Notes: generated by a model from the letters alone, not told the origin. A stretch of DNA of 59,198 nt from an uncultured Verrucomicrobiota bacterium (GCA_945483525.1 CALYRV010000001.1:1-59198), one strand, 5' to 3'. Positions 45,881 through 54,294 are shown, counted from the first letter of the stretch. Translations and numbers: made by a program.

Positions 45881-46636
45881 ATGGCTAATAAGAAGATCGT
45901 TAAGAAGACGGTGAAACCGGTCGCCAAAAAGGCGGCGAAGGTGGCGGTCGTTAAGAAGGCGGCAAAGAAGCCGGTGGCAAAGAAAGCGGCGAAGAACGAG
46001 CTGGAGAAGCCGATGTTCCTCAAGTCTAACGGGCGTCGACTCAAACCTGGCAAGAAGAAAATCTCAACCGTCAAGAAGATTCCTCCGCGGATCATCAAGA
46101 AGGTTGTCGTTCAGAAGCCGGTCGAGCCAGTTCAGGTGGTTGATACTGCAAAGGCGGTTGCTTTCGCGATGTCTATCGCCCGAGACATGAAGCGCGCCGC
46201 AGCGAAACTTGATGCGAAGTCTGCCGCGAGCGAGATCAAGCTTTCGCGTCGTCCCACGACGCGCACTCAGGGGCGCTCCACGGAAAAGTTTCCGGCCGCA
46301 GATCTTAAGGATTTTCGCAAGCGTCTTCTTGAAGCGCGCTCCGCCGCAGAACGCGGAGCTGGTGCGCTCAAGTCGACCGGGTTTAATGAGTCTGATGATC
46401 ATGAGGCCGATGGCGGTGATGGTACCAATCAGACGTTGCGGCTACAGGCGCTTGGTCAGATGGGCAATCTAAATCGTACAATTCAGCAGATAGAAGAAGC
46501 ATTGCATCGTATTGATGAAGGCACTTACGGCGTCTGCAAGGTGTGTGGGCAGCTGATCCGCAAGCCGAGATTGTTGAACCAGCCGTTCGTGCTGACCTGT
46601 ATGGAGTGCCAGAGCGAGATGGAAAAGAACCGTTGA
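45881..46636 (+). CDS. DksA/TraR-type zinc finger protein with Lys/Ala-rich N-terminal tail
   Basis: 251 residues. AAAGGAG (45867-45873) is 7 nt before the ATG. Residues 1-75 are highly basic (KKTVKPVAKKAAKVAVVKKA), like histone H1 tails, and suggest DNA or RNA binding. Residues 135-251 match DksA: a helical hairpin (LKDFRKRLLEARSAAE to IQQIEEALHRIDEGTYG) and a zinc finger with YGVCKVCGQLI and LTCMECQSE. The expected role is binding of RNA polymerase at the secondary channel. It overlaps the lspA start (TGATG). Confidence 0.9.
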   Translation: MANKKIVKKTVKPVAKKAAKVAVVKKAAKKPVAKKAAKNELEKPMFLKSNGRRLKPGKKKISTVKKIPPRIIKKVVVQKPVEPVQVVDTAKAVAFAMSIARDMKRAAAKLDAKSAASEIKLSRRPTTRTQGRSTEKFPAADLKDFRKRLLEARSAAERGAGALKSTGFNESDDHEADGGDGTNQTLRLQALGQMGNLNRTIQQIEEALHRIDEGTYGVCKVCGQLIRKPRLLNQPFVLTCMECQSEMEKNR

Positions 46637-47154
46637 TGAAGCGATTTGTGCTTTTCTTCGCTGTCGTGATGAACCTCGTTCTCGCGGATGCGGTCACGAA
46701 GGAAATCGCCGAACACCTGTTGGTGTCCGGCGATTCTTTTTCCGTGATTCCTGGTTTTTTTGATTTGTCGCTGGTTCACAACCGAGGTTGCGCATGGGGT
46801 CTGTTTCAGGGTCGTGTCTGGCCGCTTGCGCTTTTCGGGATACTTGCTCTTTGCGTTCTTGTCTGGCAGCGGCGCAAGGTTTTCTCGTTTGAAAACGTCA
46901 AGCATCTGCATTTTCTCTGTATCCACGGTTCCTTTTTCCGGGTTTCAGAGCCGCTGCTTTACGCGGGCATTCTCGGCAATGTCATTGATCGTATATTCCG
47001 CGGTTATGTCGTAGATATGCTTGATTTCCATTGGAAGAACGTTTATCACTACCCATGTTTTAATTTGGCAGACGTTTATATCTGTGTTGCCGCCGGGATG
47101 CTCGTCCTGGCTTCTTTTCTGGAGAGGCGTGATGTTGGTGAAGAACATACTTGA
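46636..47154 (+). CDS. lspA: Lipoprotein signal peptidase (signal peptidase II)
   Basis: 172 residues, inner membrane aspartyl protease that cleaves prolipoprotein signal peptides. Start ATG 46636 shares bases with the dksA-like stop. Motifs: LVHNRGCAWGLF, GNVIDRIFRGYVVDMLDF (catalytic Asp) and FNLADVYICVA (second catalytic Asp). Four membrane helices are visible. The insert HFLCIHGSFFRVSEP before the GN motif is longer than usual. It overlaps cysK by 23 nt. The dksA-lspA order is common. Confidence 0.95.
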   Translation: MKRFVLFFAVVMNLVLADAVTKEIAEHLLVSGDSFSVIPGFFDLSLVHNRGCAWGLFQGRVWPLALFGILALCVLVWQRRKVFSFENVKHLHFLCIHGSFFRVSEPLLYAGILGNVIDRIFRGYVVDMLDFHWKNVYHYPCFNLADVYICVAAGMLVLASFLERRDVGEEHT

Positions 47155-48064
47155 ATGTGTTGGCAAGACCCCGCTTGTCGAGGTCTCTCCCCGTTCCAAT
47201 CCTACTGCCGCGAAGATTTTCGTCAAGGTCGAGTTCTTCAATCCCGGTGGCAGTGCTAAGGATCGTGTCGCGGTTTCGATGGTTGCGGCTGCTGAAGCTG
47301 ACGGGACGCTCAGGCCCGGCGGCACGATCATCGAGCCTACTAGCGGTAATACCGGGATTGGTCTTGCCATGGTAGCGGCAGTGAAGGGGTATCGAATGAT
47401 CCTTGTGATGCCAGACACGATGTCCGTTGAACGTGTTAAACTCGCCAAGGCTTATGGTGCTGAGGTTGTGCTTACGCCTGGGGCGGAAGGCATGAAGGGG
47501 TCAATTGCTAAAGCTGAGGAACTTAAGTCCTCCTTGTCGAATTCGATTGTCGCCGGACAGTTTGTTAATCCTGCGAATCCCGCGGCACATGTTGCTACGA
47601 CAGGTCCAGAGATTTTCAATGATCTCAATGGTGATGTCGCCGCTTTTGTAGCCGGTGTCGGTACCGGTGGCACCATCACCGGGGTCGCGAAACACTTGAA
47701 GTCAGCCGCTCTCCAACTCCGACTTCCAACTCCAACCGTTGTTGCTGTTGAGCCAGCCGCTTCGCCGCTTCTATCGAAGGGGGTCGCTGGATCTCACGGG
47801 ATTCAGGGGATCGGCGCCAATTTCATTCCGGAGATACTTGATCGTTCGCTTATAGACGAGGTGATGACCATATCGAATGAAGATGCAGTAGGCGCTGCGC
47901 GTTTATTGGCGACTAATGAGGGCGTATTCTGCGGAATTTCATCCGGTGCCGCGTTTGCTGCGGCTCTTAGCCTTGCCCAGCGCCCGGAATTTGCAGGAAA
48001 AAACATCGTGGCGCTCCTTCCTGATACTGGAGAGCGTTATCTTTCGACCTCGCTGGTGCAGTGA
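47132..48064 (+). CDS. cysK: Cysteine synthase (O-acetylserine sulfhydrylase)
   Basis: 310 residues, PLP enzyme making cysteine from O-acetylserine and sulfide. ATG 47132 follows GGAGAGG and starts VKNILECVGKTPLVE. The PLP-lysine motif is NPGGSAKDRVA; PTSGNTGIGLAMVA and GVGTGGTITGVA bind substrate and phosphate. The loop after GVAKHLK carries a pyrimidine-rich insert (47710-47737) coding SAALQLRLPTP. The gene ends without a terminator before the pckG promoter. Confidence 0.94.
   Translation: MLVKNILECVGKTPLVEVSPRSNPTAAKIFVKVEFFNPGGSAKDRVAVSMVAAAEADGTLRPGGTIIEPTSGNTGIGLAMVAAVKGYRMILVMPDTMSVERVKLAKAYGAEVVLTPGAEGMKGSIAKAEELKSSLSNSIVAGQFVNPANPAAHVATTGPEIFNDLNGDVAAFVAGVGTGGTITGVAKHLKSAALQLRLPTPTVVAVEPAASPLLSKGVAGSHGIQGIGANFIPEILDRSLIDEVMTISNEDAVGAARLLATNEGVFCGISSGAAFAAALSLAQRPEFAGKNIVALLPDTGERYLSTSLVQ
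47710..47737. repeat. CTCCAACTCC-type insert in cysK
   Basis: Degenerate tandem words CTCCAACTCC, GACTTCCAAC, TCCAACC code an extra loop in cysteine synthase. The words match those in the gap at 40780-40819. Confidence 0.6.
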
Positions 48065-48079
48065 GAAGTTCGCTTTCGC

Positions 48080-48109
48080 TTGCCTTTCCAAGAGGTATTG
48101 TGATATACT
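48080..48109 (+). promoter_or_regulatory. Promoter for pckG
   Basis: TTGCCT (48080-48085), 18-nt spacer, TATACT (48104-48109), with TG at 48101-48102. Confidence 0.7.
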
Positions 48110-48164
48110 AATCATATATTTCAAAACCGCCCATTACGGGCATTTTCAAGGAGTAAACAAAGAC

Positions 48165-50111
48165 ATGGCCAAGACGCCTAAGTTCGCTAACGCGAAGGTT
48201 TTCGCGTGGGTTGATAAGTGGAACAAAATCTGCACGCCTGACAAGATTGTCGTCGTGAAGGGTTCGAAAAAAGAACATCTCGAGATTTGCGAGATGATGG
48301 TCAAGAAGGGCCAGTTCATCAAGCTCAATCAGAAGAAGCGTCCCGAGTGCTATCTCGCTCGCTCGCATGCGTCCGACGTCGCGCGTGTCGAGGGCCGCAC
48401 GTTCATCTGCTCCAAGCGCGAGATTGACGCGGGTCCGACGAACCACTGGATGGATCCGGACGTGATGAAGAAGCTCATGCTCAAGAGCTACAAGGGCTGC
48501 ATGAAGGGCCGTACGATGTACGTGATCCCGTTCGCGATGGGCCCGATCGGCAACCCGATCACCCAGTACGGCATCGAGATCACCGACTCCCCGTACGTCG
48601 TCGTCAACATGAACATCATGACCCGCACGGGCGATGCCGTCATCAAGCATCTCGGCAAGGACGGCGAGTTCATCCCCTGCATCCACTCCGTCGGCGCTCC
48701 GCTCAAGAAGGGCCAGAAGGACGTCGCGTGGCCCTGCGCGAAGAAGATCGAGGACAAGTTCATCACGCAGTTCCCGGAAGAGCGCCAGATCTGGTCGTTC
48801 GGCTCGGGCTACGGCGGGAACGCCCTCCTCGGAAAGAAGTGCTTCGCGCTCCGCATCGCCTCGAAGCTCGCGAAGGATCAGGGCTGGATGGCCGAGCACA
48901 TGCTCATCCTCACGCTCACCTCGCCTGAGAAGAAGCAGTACCACGTCACGGCGGCGTTCCCGTCCGCCTGCGGCAAGACGAACCTCGCCATGATGCTCCC
49001 GAAGCTCCCGGGCTGGAAGCTCCAGACGATCGGCGACGACATCGCGTGGCTCAAGCCGGGCGCCGATGGCAAGCTCTACGCCATCAACCCCGAGAACGGC
49101 TTCTTCGGCGTTGCGCCGGGCACGTCCATGGATTCGAACCCGAACGCGCTCAAGAGCTGCAAGAAGGGCACGATCTTCACGAACGTCGTCCTCACGCCCG
49201 ATGGTGACATCTGGTGGGAAGACATGGGCATCAAGGCTCCGAAGGAAGGCATCGACTGGAAGGGGAATCCCTGCTATGTCTGCGTCGATGATCCGTTCCG
49301 CATGGGTCCGAAGCCGGGCATGACCAAGAAGGAAATCAAGGAGATTAAGTATGTCGCTGCTCATAAGAACAGCCGCTTCACTGCTCCTGCCGAGAATTGC
49401 CCTGTGCTTGACAAGGCCGGCTTTAACGGTCTCTATAACAAGAAGCCCACGGGCGTGCCGATCGACGCGATTCTCTTCGGTGGCCGTCGTCCTTCGACGA
49501 TTCCGCTGGTCAACGAGGCCAAGAGCTGGACTCATGGCGTGTTCATGGGTTCCGCCGCCGGCTCTGAGGTCACTGCCGCCGTCATCTCCGATCAGATCGG
49601 CCAGGTTCGCCGCGACCCGATGGCGATGCTTCCGTTCTTCGGCTACAATGTCGCCGACTACTTCCAGCACTGGTTGGAGATGGAGCGTACTTCTGCCGAC
49701 GCGACCAAGCTTCCGAAGATCTACTTCGTCAACTGGTTCCGCAAGACCGACAAGGGCGAGTTTATGTGGCCGGGCTTCGGCGACAATAGCCGTGTCCTCA
49801 AGTGGATCTGCCAGCGTATTGAGGGTAAGGTTCAGGCTCGTTATACTCCGATTGGCAACCTCCCGCTTGCGAAGGATATCGATCTTGCGAATAACACGGG
49901 TAAAGATACTGTCAATCCGAAGTTCCTCGAGGAGATCCTGAAGGTTGACAAGGCCGGCTGGCTCAAGGAGATCGAGACGATCGGGGCTTCCTACGATCAG
50001 TATGACGCTCTTCCGTCCAAGGATTCGAAGGTGTCTTCCAAGACGGCTAAGCGCGTTCCGAAGGCCCTGCGTGACATTCTCCGCACGGTTACGGCTGAGC
50101 TCAAAAAGTAA
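48165..50111 (+). CDS. pckG: Phosphoenolpyruvate carboxykinase (GTP)
   Basis: 648 residues, cytoplasmic; interconverts oxaloacetate and phosphoenolpyruvate with GTP. ATG 48165 follows AAGGAG (48148-48153). The P-loop FPSACGKTNLAMM (about 265-277) and the metal and guanine-site sequences GDDIAWLKPG, NPENGFFGVAPGT, GFGDNSRVLKW are diagnostic of the GTP form. Strong codon bias (C-ending codons) over the first two thirds implies high expression and produces a long spurious antisense frame. It stands alone between its promoter and a strong terminator; in anaerobes it often works in the carboxylating direction. Confidence 0.96.
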   Translation: MAKTPKFANAKVFAWVDKWNKICTPDKIVVVKGSKKEHLEICEMMVKKGQFIKLNQKKRPECYLARSHASDVARVEGRTFICSKREIDAGPTNHWMDPDVMKKLMLKSYKGCMKGRTMYVIPFAMGPIGNPITQYGIEITDSPYVVVNMNIMTRTGDAVIKHLGKDGEFIPCIHSVGAPLKKGQKDVAWPCAKKIEDKFITQFPEERQIWSFGSGYGGNALLGKKCFALRIASKLAKDQGWMAEHMLILTLTSPEKKQYHVTAAFPSACGKTNLAMMLPKLPGWKLQTIGDDIAWLKPGADGKLYAINPENGFFGVAPGTSMDSNPNALKSCKKGTIFTNVVLTPDGDIWWEDMGIKAPKEGIDWKGNPCYVCVDDPFRMGPKPGMTKKEIKEIKYVAAHKNSRFTAPAENCPVLDKAGFNGLYNKKPTGVPIDAILFGGRRPSTIPLVNEAKSWTHGVFMGSAAGSEVTAAVISDQIGQVRRDPMAMLPFFGYNVADYFQHWLEMERTSADATKLPKIYFVNWFRKTDKGEFMWPGFGDNSRVLKWICQRIEGKVQARYTPIGNLPLAKDIDLANNTGKDTVNPKFLEEILKVDKAGWLKEIETIGASYDQYDALPSKDSKVSSKTAKRVPKALRDILRTVTAELKK

Positions 50112-50134
50112 GACCTGCGTTAGTGCTTAGGTTA

Positions 50135-50177
50135 TTATGGAACCGCGGCAAAATCGCCGCGGTTCCATAATTTTTTT
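50135..50177 (+). terminator. Strong Rho-independent terminator after pckG
   Basis: Perfect 15-bp stem (50135-50149 with 50156-50170), loop AAAATC, then seven T. Confidence 0.93.
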
Positions 50178-50190
50178 GTAAAATTCCCCC

Positions 50191-50220
50191 TTGCACTTGG
50201 AAAGTGTATTATGATATAAT
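50191..50220 (+). promoter_or_regulatory. Promoter for rpmI-rplT
   Basis: TTGCAC (50191-50196), 18-nt spacer, TATAAT (50215-50220), with TG at 50212-50213. Confidence 0.78.
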
Positions 50221-50226
50221 ATGCGC

Positions 50227-50298
50227 AATTTCCATCTGGATCGGGCTGAAAAATAGGCTGCCCGAACGGTGAGGAAAGTAAAAGAAAGGAACAGAAAA
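50227..50298 (+). promoter_or_regulatory. 5' leader of rpmI-rplT mRNA
   Basis: About 70 nt containing a possible stem TCGGGC (50241-50246) with GCCCGA (50260-50265). In other bacteria L20 represses this operon by binding the leader; here only a short hairpin is visible, so autoregulation is a guess. Confidence 0.35.
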
Positions 50299-50499
50299 AT
50301 GCCTAAAATGAAGACTCGTAAGAGCGCGGTCAAACGCATGAAGCTCTCGAAGAACGGCAAGGTTCTTCGCTCCCAGGGTGGTCACGCCCACCTCAACAAC
50401 GGCAAGAAGCGCTCCCGCAAGAACAACCTCTGCGGCCGTACCGCTATCGACAGCCTCAAAGTCACCAAGACCTACGCCCGTGCGTTGCAGGGTCGCTAA
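50299..50499 (+). CDS. rpmI: 50S ribosomal protein L35
   Basis: 66 residues, basic. PKMKTRKSAVKRMKLSKNGK is the standard L35 opening; HAHLNNGKKRSRKNN follows. AAAGGA (50285-50290) is 8 nt before the ATG. The usual upstream infC is absent; the gene starts its own transcription unit right after pckG. Confidence 0.96.
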   Translation: MPKMKTRKSAVKRMKLSKNGKVLRSQGGHAHLNNGKKRSRKNNLCGRTAIDSLKVTKTYARALQGR

Positions 50500-50518
50500 T
50501 ATAAAGGAGTAATTTACC

Positions 50519-50866
50519 ATGCGCGTTACCAATGCTCCCGCTTCCCGCGCTCGTCGGAAAGCTCGTCTTGAACTCGCCAAGGGTTTTTATGGAGCCCGTA
50601 GCAAACTCTTTCGTACCGCCACCGAAGCTGTCGATCGCGCGATGCGTCTTTCGACCGCTCATCGTAAGCTCAAGAAGCGTGACTTCCGTCAGCTTTGGAT
50701 TGCCCGTATCAACGCGGCTTCCCGCGCCGAGGGCATCAGCTACTCGAAGTTCACGGCTGGGCTTCTGAAGGCGGGTGTTGCTCTCAATCGTAAAATGATC
50801 TCTGAGATCGCCATTGCCGACCCTCAGGGTTTTAAGGCGCTGGTCGATATCGCCAAGAACGCGTAA
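50519..50866 (+). CDS. rplT: 50S ribosomal protein L20
   Basis: 115 residues, basic 23S rRNA-binding protein. Begins MRVTNAPASRARRKARLE (usual form RVKRGV..RHKK is diverged) and contains GFYGARSKLFRTA and FRQLWIARINAASRAEG, typical of L20. AAAGGAG lies just upstream, in the 19-nt gap from rpmI. The N-terminal basic tail is shorter than in E. coli L20. Confidence 0.95.
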   Translation: MRVTNAPASRARRKARLELAKGFYGARSKLFRTATEAVDRAMRLSTAHRKLKKRDFRQLWIARINAASRAEGISYSKFTAGLLKAGVALNRKMISEIAIADPQGFKALVDIAKNA

Positions 50867-50910
50867 TCGGCGGCGTCATTTCCGCAATAACAACAATCAA
50901 CCTTCAAAAG

Positions 50911-51270
50911 ATGAAGATCAAGAACATTAAGAAGGCGGCGGTCAAGGTCGTCGCCAAGGCTGCGAAACCCGCGGCCAAGAAGTGCTGCTGCAAGAAGGCG
51001 GCCGCTTCCAAAAAGGACGTGAAGTTCACGTTCCACGGTGACAAGGGCCTCGCGGTCTATGTCGCCGGAGAATTCAACGGCTGGGATCCCACCGCCAAGA
51101 AGATGGCCTACAAGGCGAAGGCCGGCATCTACGAGGCGACGGTCAAGCTCGCGGCAGGTACCTATCAGTACAAGTTCGTCGTCGACGGCACCTGGTGTGC
51201 CGACCCCGAGAACGCCAACGCGGTCGCCAACGACCAGGGTACGTTCAATTCGGTCGTCGAGGTCAAGTGA
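50911..51270 (+). CDS. CBM48/AMPK-type glycogen-binding domain protein with Lys/Ala/Cys tail
   Basis: 119 residues. The first 36 are basic (KKAAVKVVAKAAKPAAKK) and include three adjacent Cys (KCCCKK). The rest is one CBM48 fold: VYVAGEFNGWDPTAKKM, YEATVKLAAGTYQYKF and DGTWCADPENA are the E-set glycogen-binding motifs. There is no signal peptide and no catalytic domain. It may bind glycogen inside the cell, with the basic tail contacting nucleic acid or another acidic partner. It follows rplT by 44 nt and ends at a terminator. Confidence 0.87.
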   Translation: MKIKNIKKAAVKVVAKAAKPAAKKCCCKKAAASKKDVKFTFHGDKGLAVYVAGEFNGWDPTAKKMAYKAKAGIYEATVKLAAGTYQYKFVVDGTWCADPENANAVANDQGTFNSVVEVK

Positions 51271-51292
51271 TCTCGCTCCGAGTTCAGGAAGA

Positions 51293-51327
51293 GCGTCGGG
51301 ACGGATATCCGTTCCGGCGCTTTTTTT
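51293..51327 (+). terminator. Rho-independent terminator before purC
   Basis: Near-perfect palindrome 51293-51320 (two G:U pairs) followed by seven T. The last T is the first base of the next promoter's TG. Confidence 0.88.
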
Positions 51328-51335
51328 GATATACT
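51327..51335 (+). promoter_or_regulatory. Extended -10 promoter for purC
   Basis: TGATATACT directly abutting the terminator T run. The purC ATG lies 35 nt after the -10. Confidence 0.7.
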
Positions 51336-51370
51336 ATACTCGACGATTTACTTACTAATCACGACAAGTC

Positions 51371-52267
51371 ATGAAATACGACAAGAATCATGCGCTGCTT
51401 GAATGCAGCATTCCTGGCATCCCCCAGAAAAGCGGCAAGGTCCGCGATGTCTTTGATTTAGGCGACAAGCTGCTGATGGTGGTTACCGACCGCATCAGCG
51501 CGTTCGACGTGATCCTTCCTTGCGGAGTGCCAGACAAGGGTAAGGTCCTCAACCAGCTCTCGCTCTTCTGGATGGAGTTCCTCGGAATGAAGAACCATCT
51601 CGTCACCGCGAACGTCGACGAGTATCCTGCCGAGCTGCAGCCCTACAAGGAGGATCTCCGCGGACGATCGATGCTGGTCAAGAAGGTGAACATGGTCGAA
51701 GTCGAATGCATCGCCCGCGGCTATCTCACCGGTTCCGGCTGGAAGGAATACAAGGCGAAGGGCACGGTGAATGGCGAGAAGCTTCGTGCCGGTTACGAGA
51801 ATGCTTCGAAGCTCGACGAAGTCCTCTTTACGCCGACGACCAAGGCGGCGATCGGCGATCACGACGAGGCGATCGACTACGAGCAGACGCAGCGGCTGGT
51901 GGGTGCGGATCTCGCCAAGGCGCTCAAGGACGCGACGATCGGTCTTTACACGAAGGCAGCGGATTACGCGGCGACGAAGGGTATTATTATCGCGGATACG
52001 AAGTTCGAGTTTGGCAAGGATGTTGACGGCTCTCTCATTCTGGCGGACGAGTGTCTTACGCCTGATTCCTCGCGTTTCTGGCCTAAGTCGAGTTATAAGG
52101 TCGGTGCTAATCCGCCCTCACTCGACAAGCAGTACGTCCGAGACTATCTTGAATCGATCAACTTCAACAAGGAGCCGCCTGGGCCTGTGCTTCCAGATGA
52201 AGTGATCGCCCGTACTCGCGAGATCTACGTCAAGGCGTATGAGGATCTTAGCGGGAAGAAACTGTAA
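51371..52267 (+). CDS. purC: SAICAR synthetase
   Basis: 298 residues; joins CAIR and aspartate with ATP in purine synthesis. Motifs: KSGKVRDVFDLGDKLLMVVTDRISAFDV (read in parts: GKVRDVFDLG, VVTDRISAFDV), EVECIARGYLTGSGWKEY and IIADTKFEFG. The longer form with the C-terminal DKQYVRDYLES segment is of the roughly 300-residue class. It has its own promoter, and ybaB follows by 24 nt. Confidence 0.96.
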   Translation: MKYDKNHALLECSIPGIPQKSGKVRDVFDLGDKLLMVVTDRISAFDVILPCGVPDKGKVLNQLSLFWMEFLGMKNHLVTANVDEYPAELQPYKEDLRGRSMLVKKVNMVEVECIARGYLTGSGWKEYKAKGTVNGEKLRAGYENASKLDEVLFTPTTKAAIGDHDEAIDYEQTQRLVGADLAKALKDATIGLYTKAADYAATKGIIIADTKFEFGKDVDGSLILADECLTPDSSRFWPKSSYKVGANPPSLDKQYVRDYLESINFNKEPPGPVLPDEVIARTREIYVKAYEDLSGKKL

Positions 52268-52291
52268 TCGGTAGAAAAGGAATAATATATC

Positions 52292-52609
52292 ATGGGTATG
52301 TTTGATCAGATGAAGGAAGCGATGAAGATGCGTTCCGAGGCCAAGAAAATCGAGGCCGCGGTTAAGGCGATCTCTACTGAGTACTCCAACGGTGGCATTA
52401 CTGTCGTTGCCAAGGGAGACATGACGATTGAAAAGATCGCGATGTCCCCTGAGGCGTATGACGAGGTGAAGGCCGGCAAGCCCCAGCGTTTCGAGACAAT
52501 GCTTCTGAATGTCGTCAATGGAGCGCTTTCCCGGGTTAAGGCGGAGACCCAGAAGCAGATGGCGGCCATGATGCAAGCCGGCGGCATGGGCGGTCTCTTC
52601 GGAAAGTAA
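52292..52609 (+). CDS. YbaB/EbfC family nucleoid-associated protein
   Basis: 105 residues. MFDQMKEAMKMRSEAKKIE, ITVVAKGDMTIEKIAMSPEA and a C-terminal Met/Gly-rich tail (MMQAGGMGGLFGK) match YbaB, a dimeric DNA-binding protein. ATG 52298 is an alternative start. The usual partner recR follows. The gap after it holds a short purine-rich stretch. Confidence 0.93.
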   Translation: MGMFDQMKEAMKMRSEAKKIEAAVKAISTEYSNGGITVVAKGDMTIEKIAMSPEAYDEVKAGKPQRFETMLLNVVNGALSRVKAETQKQMAAMMQAGGMGGLFGK

Positions 52610-52634
52610 GAGGGAACGGGGAATAGTTCTGGGG

Positions 52635-53231
52635 ATGTTAGGTCCGGTACAAGAACTTGAGAGATGTCTGTCGAGGCTTCCGGGCTTCGGCAGAAGGAGC
52701 GCGGCGCGAGCCGCGCTCGCTCTTGTGCGTGAACCGGGCAGATTGCTTGAGCCGCTTGAGGCGGCGCTTCGTGACGCGCGTGCGAATGTCCGTTGCTGCT
52801 CAAAGTGCGGTGCATTCACCGTGATCGGCGAGGACCCGTGTGCCTTTTGCACTGACGCGACCCGCGACGCGAATATTCTTTGTGTTGTCGAGGAAGCTGC
52901 AGATATCGTCCAGATCGAGTCATCCGGCGCATTCCGCGGAAGATATCATGCGCTTGGTGGAAAGCTTTCGCCAGCGAGAAGGATGGGCCCGGATAAGTTG
53001 CGTTTCGCAGAGTTGATCGAACGTGTGAAGTCGGAGCGCATTTCCGAGGTTCTGCTTGCTGTCTCAACCGATATGGAAGGCGATGCAACCGCCGGTTATG
53101 TCACGGAGTTGCTGCGTGATCTCGGCGTAAAGGTGACTCGGCTTGCGTTCGGTCTTCCTGCGGATTCCGGCATCGCGTACTCTGATGCCCTTACGCTGCG
53201 AAGAGCCATTAACAATAGAATCTGTCAGTGA
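52635..53231 (+). CDS. recR: Recombination mediator protein RecR
   Basis: 198 residues. N-terminal helix-hairpin-helix LSRLPGFGRRSAARAA, the four-Cys zinc finger CCSKCGAF and CAFC (about 54-76), and the Toprim domain with CVVEEAADIVQIE and HALGGKLSPA. It works with RecO and RecF to load RecA at gaps. The ybaB-recR pairing is widely conserved. Confidence 0.95.
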   Translation: MLGPVQELERCLSRLPGFGRRSAARAALALVREPGRLLEPLEAALRDARANVRCCSKCGAFTVIGEDPCAFCTDATRDANILCVVEEAADIVQIESSGAFRGRYHALGGKLSPARRMGPDKLRFAELIERVKSERISEVLLAVSTDMEGDATAGYVTELLRDLGVKVTRLAFGLPADSGIAYSDALTLRRAINNRICQ

Positions 53232-53273
53232 TCTGGCAGTAATTAGCGGTGATCAGTAAAGGAGTGAATTTCT

Positions 53274-54260
53274 ATGAAGATTGCGGTGATCGGTGACGGC
53301 GGTTGGGGTACGGCGAATGCGATGCTGCTCGCCGGATATGGTAATGACGTGACGCTCTGGGGCGCGTTTCCCGAGTATATTGAGGAGATGAAGCGGACGC
53401 GGAAGAACGAGAAGTTTCTGAAGGGCGTGACGCTTCCCGACAACCTCAGGCTTACGGCGGATTGCAATGAAGCGGTGAAGGGCGCGGAGATCGTGGTGCT
53501 TGCGCCGCCATCCAAGTTCTTTACGTCTGTCGTCGGGAAGTTCAAGGGGCTCGTCACCAAGGACATGCTCGTCGTCTCGATCACCAAGGGCCTCTGCGAG
53601 AAGACCAATCGTCGCATGACCGAGCTCGGCGAGGAGATTCTCGGCACGGGCAGGATCGTCGCGCTCGCCGGTCCCACCCACGCTGAGGAGGTGAGCCGCG
53701 GTATCCCGACCGCGATCGTCGCCGCGTGTGAGGATGAGGCGAAGGCGAAGAAGGTGCAGGCGGTCTGGTCTGGTCCGCTCTTTCGCGTCTATACTTCATC
53801 CGATCCTGTCGGTGTTGAAATCGGCGGAGCGGTGAAGAATGTCCTTGCGATCGCGGTCGGATGTTCTGACGGCATGGGATTTGGCGACAATACGCGTGCT
53901 GCGCTCATTACGCGAGGGCTCGTCGAGATGAAGCGTTTCGTCATCGCCTACGGCGGACAGCCAGAAACGCTTTCGGGACTCGCCGGCATCGGCGACTTGA
54001 TTGTGACCTGCACTTCGGTTCACTCGCGTAATCATTCCGTCGGCGAGCGACTCGGCAAGGGCGAGAAGATCGGCGACATCCTCGGTTCAATGCAGATGGT
54101 CGCCGAAGGCGTCTGGAATTCCAAGGTTGTTCACGAAATCGCGGTCCGTCTCGGTGTCGATATGCCGATCTGCGAACTTGTTTATAAGCTTTGCTACGAG
54201 GGCTTTGATGCGAAGAACGCGGTGACGATGATGATGGGACGCGAGCTCAAGGGAGAGTGA
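53274..54260 (+). CDS. gpsA: Glycerol-3-phosphate dehydrogenase [NAD(P)+]
   Basis: 328 residues, cytoplasmic; reduces dihydroxyacetone phosphate to glycerol-3-phosphate for lipid synthesis. KIAVIGDGGWGTANAMLLA is the Rossmann opening; ALAGPTHAEEVSRGIPTA, GGAVKNVLAIAVG and AGIGDLIVTCTSVHSRNH are the substrate and catalytic motifs. AAGGAG lies 10 nt before the ATG. It follows recR after a gap with GATCAGT words. Confidence 0.96.
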   Translation: MKIAVIGDGGWGTANAMLLAGYGNDVTLWGAFPEYIEEMKRTRKNEKFLKGVTLPDNLRLTADCNEAVKGAEIVVLAPPSKFFTSVVGKFKGLVTKDMLVVSITKGLCEKTNRRMTELGEEILGTGRIVALAGPTHAEEVSRGIPTAIVAACEDEAKAKKVQAVWSGPLFRVYTSSDPVGVEIGGAVKNVLAIAVGCSDGMGFGDNTRAALITRGLVEMKRFVIAYGGQPETLSGLAGIGDLIVTCTSVHSRNHSVGERLGKGEKIGDILGSMQMVAEGVWNSKVVHEIAVRLGVDMPICELVYKLCYEGFDAKNAVTMMMGRELKGE

Positions 54261-54294
54261 GGGTGAAGGTGAAGTTTTAAGTTGAAGTTGAAGA
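54261..54294. repeat. Purine-rich micro-repeat gap
   Basis: GGTGAAGGTGAAG then GTTGAAGTTGAAG: tandem GGTGAA and GTTGAA words between gpsA and the peptidase gene. Confidence 0.6.

Noticed and set aside
48108..49670. 520-codon open frame on the minus strand within pckG
   Set aside because: It mirrors the strong C-ending codon bias of pckG; no ribosome site, and the protein has the Arg/Asp/Leu-rich look of a shadow frame.
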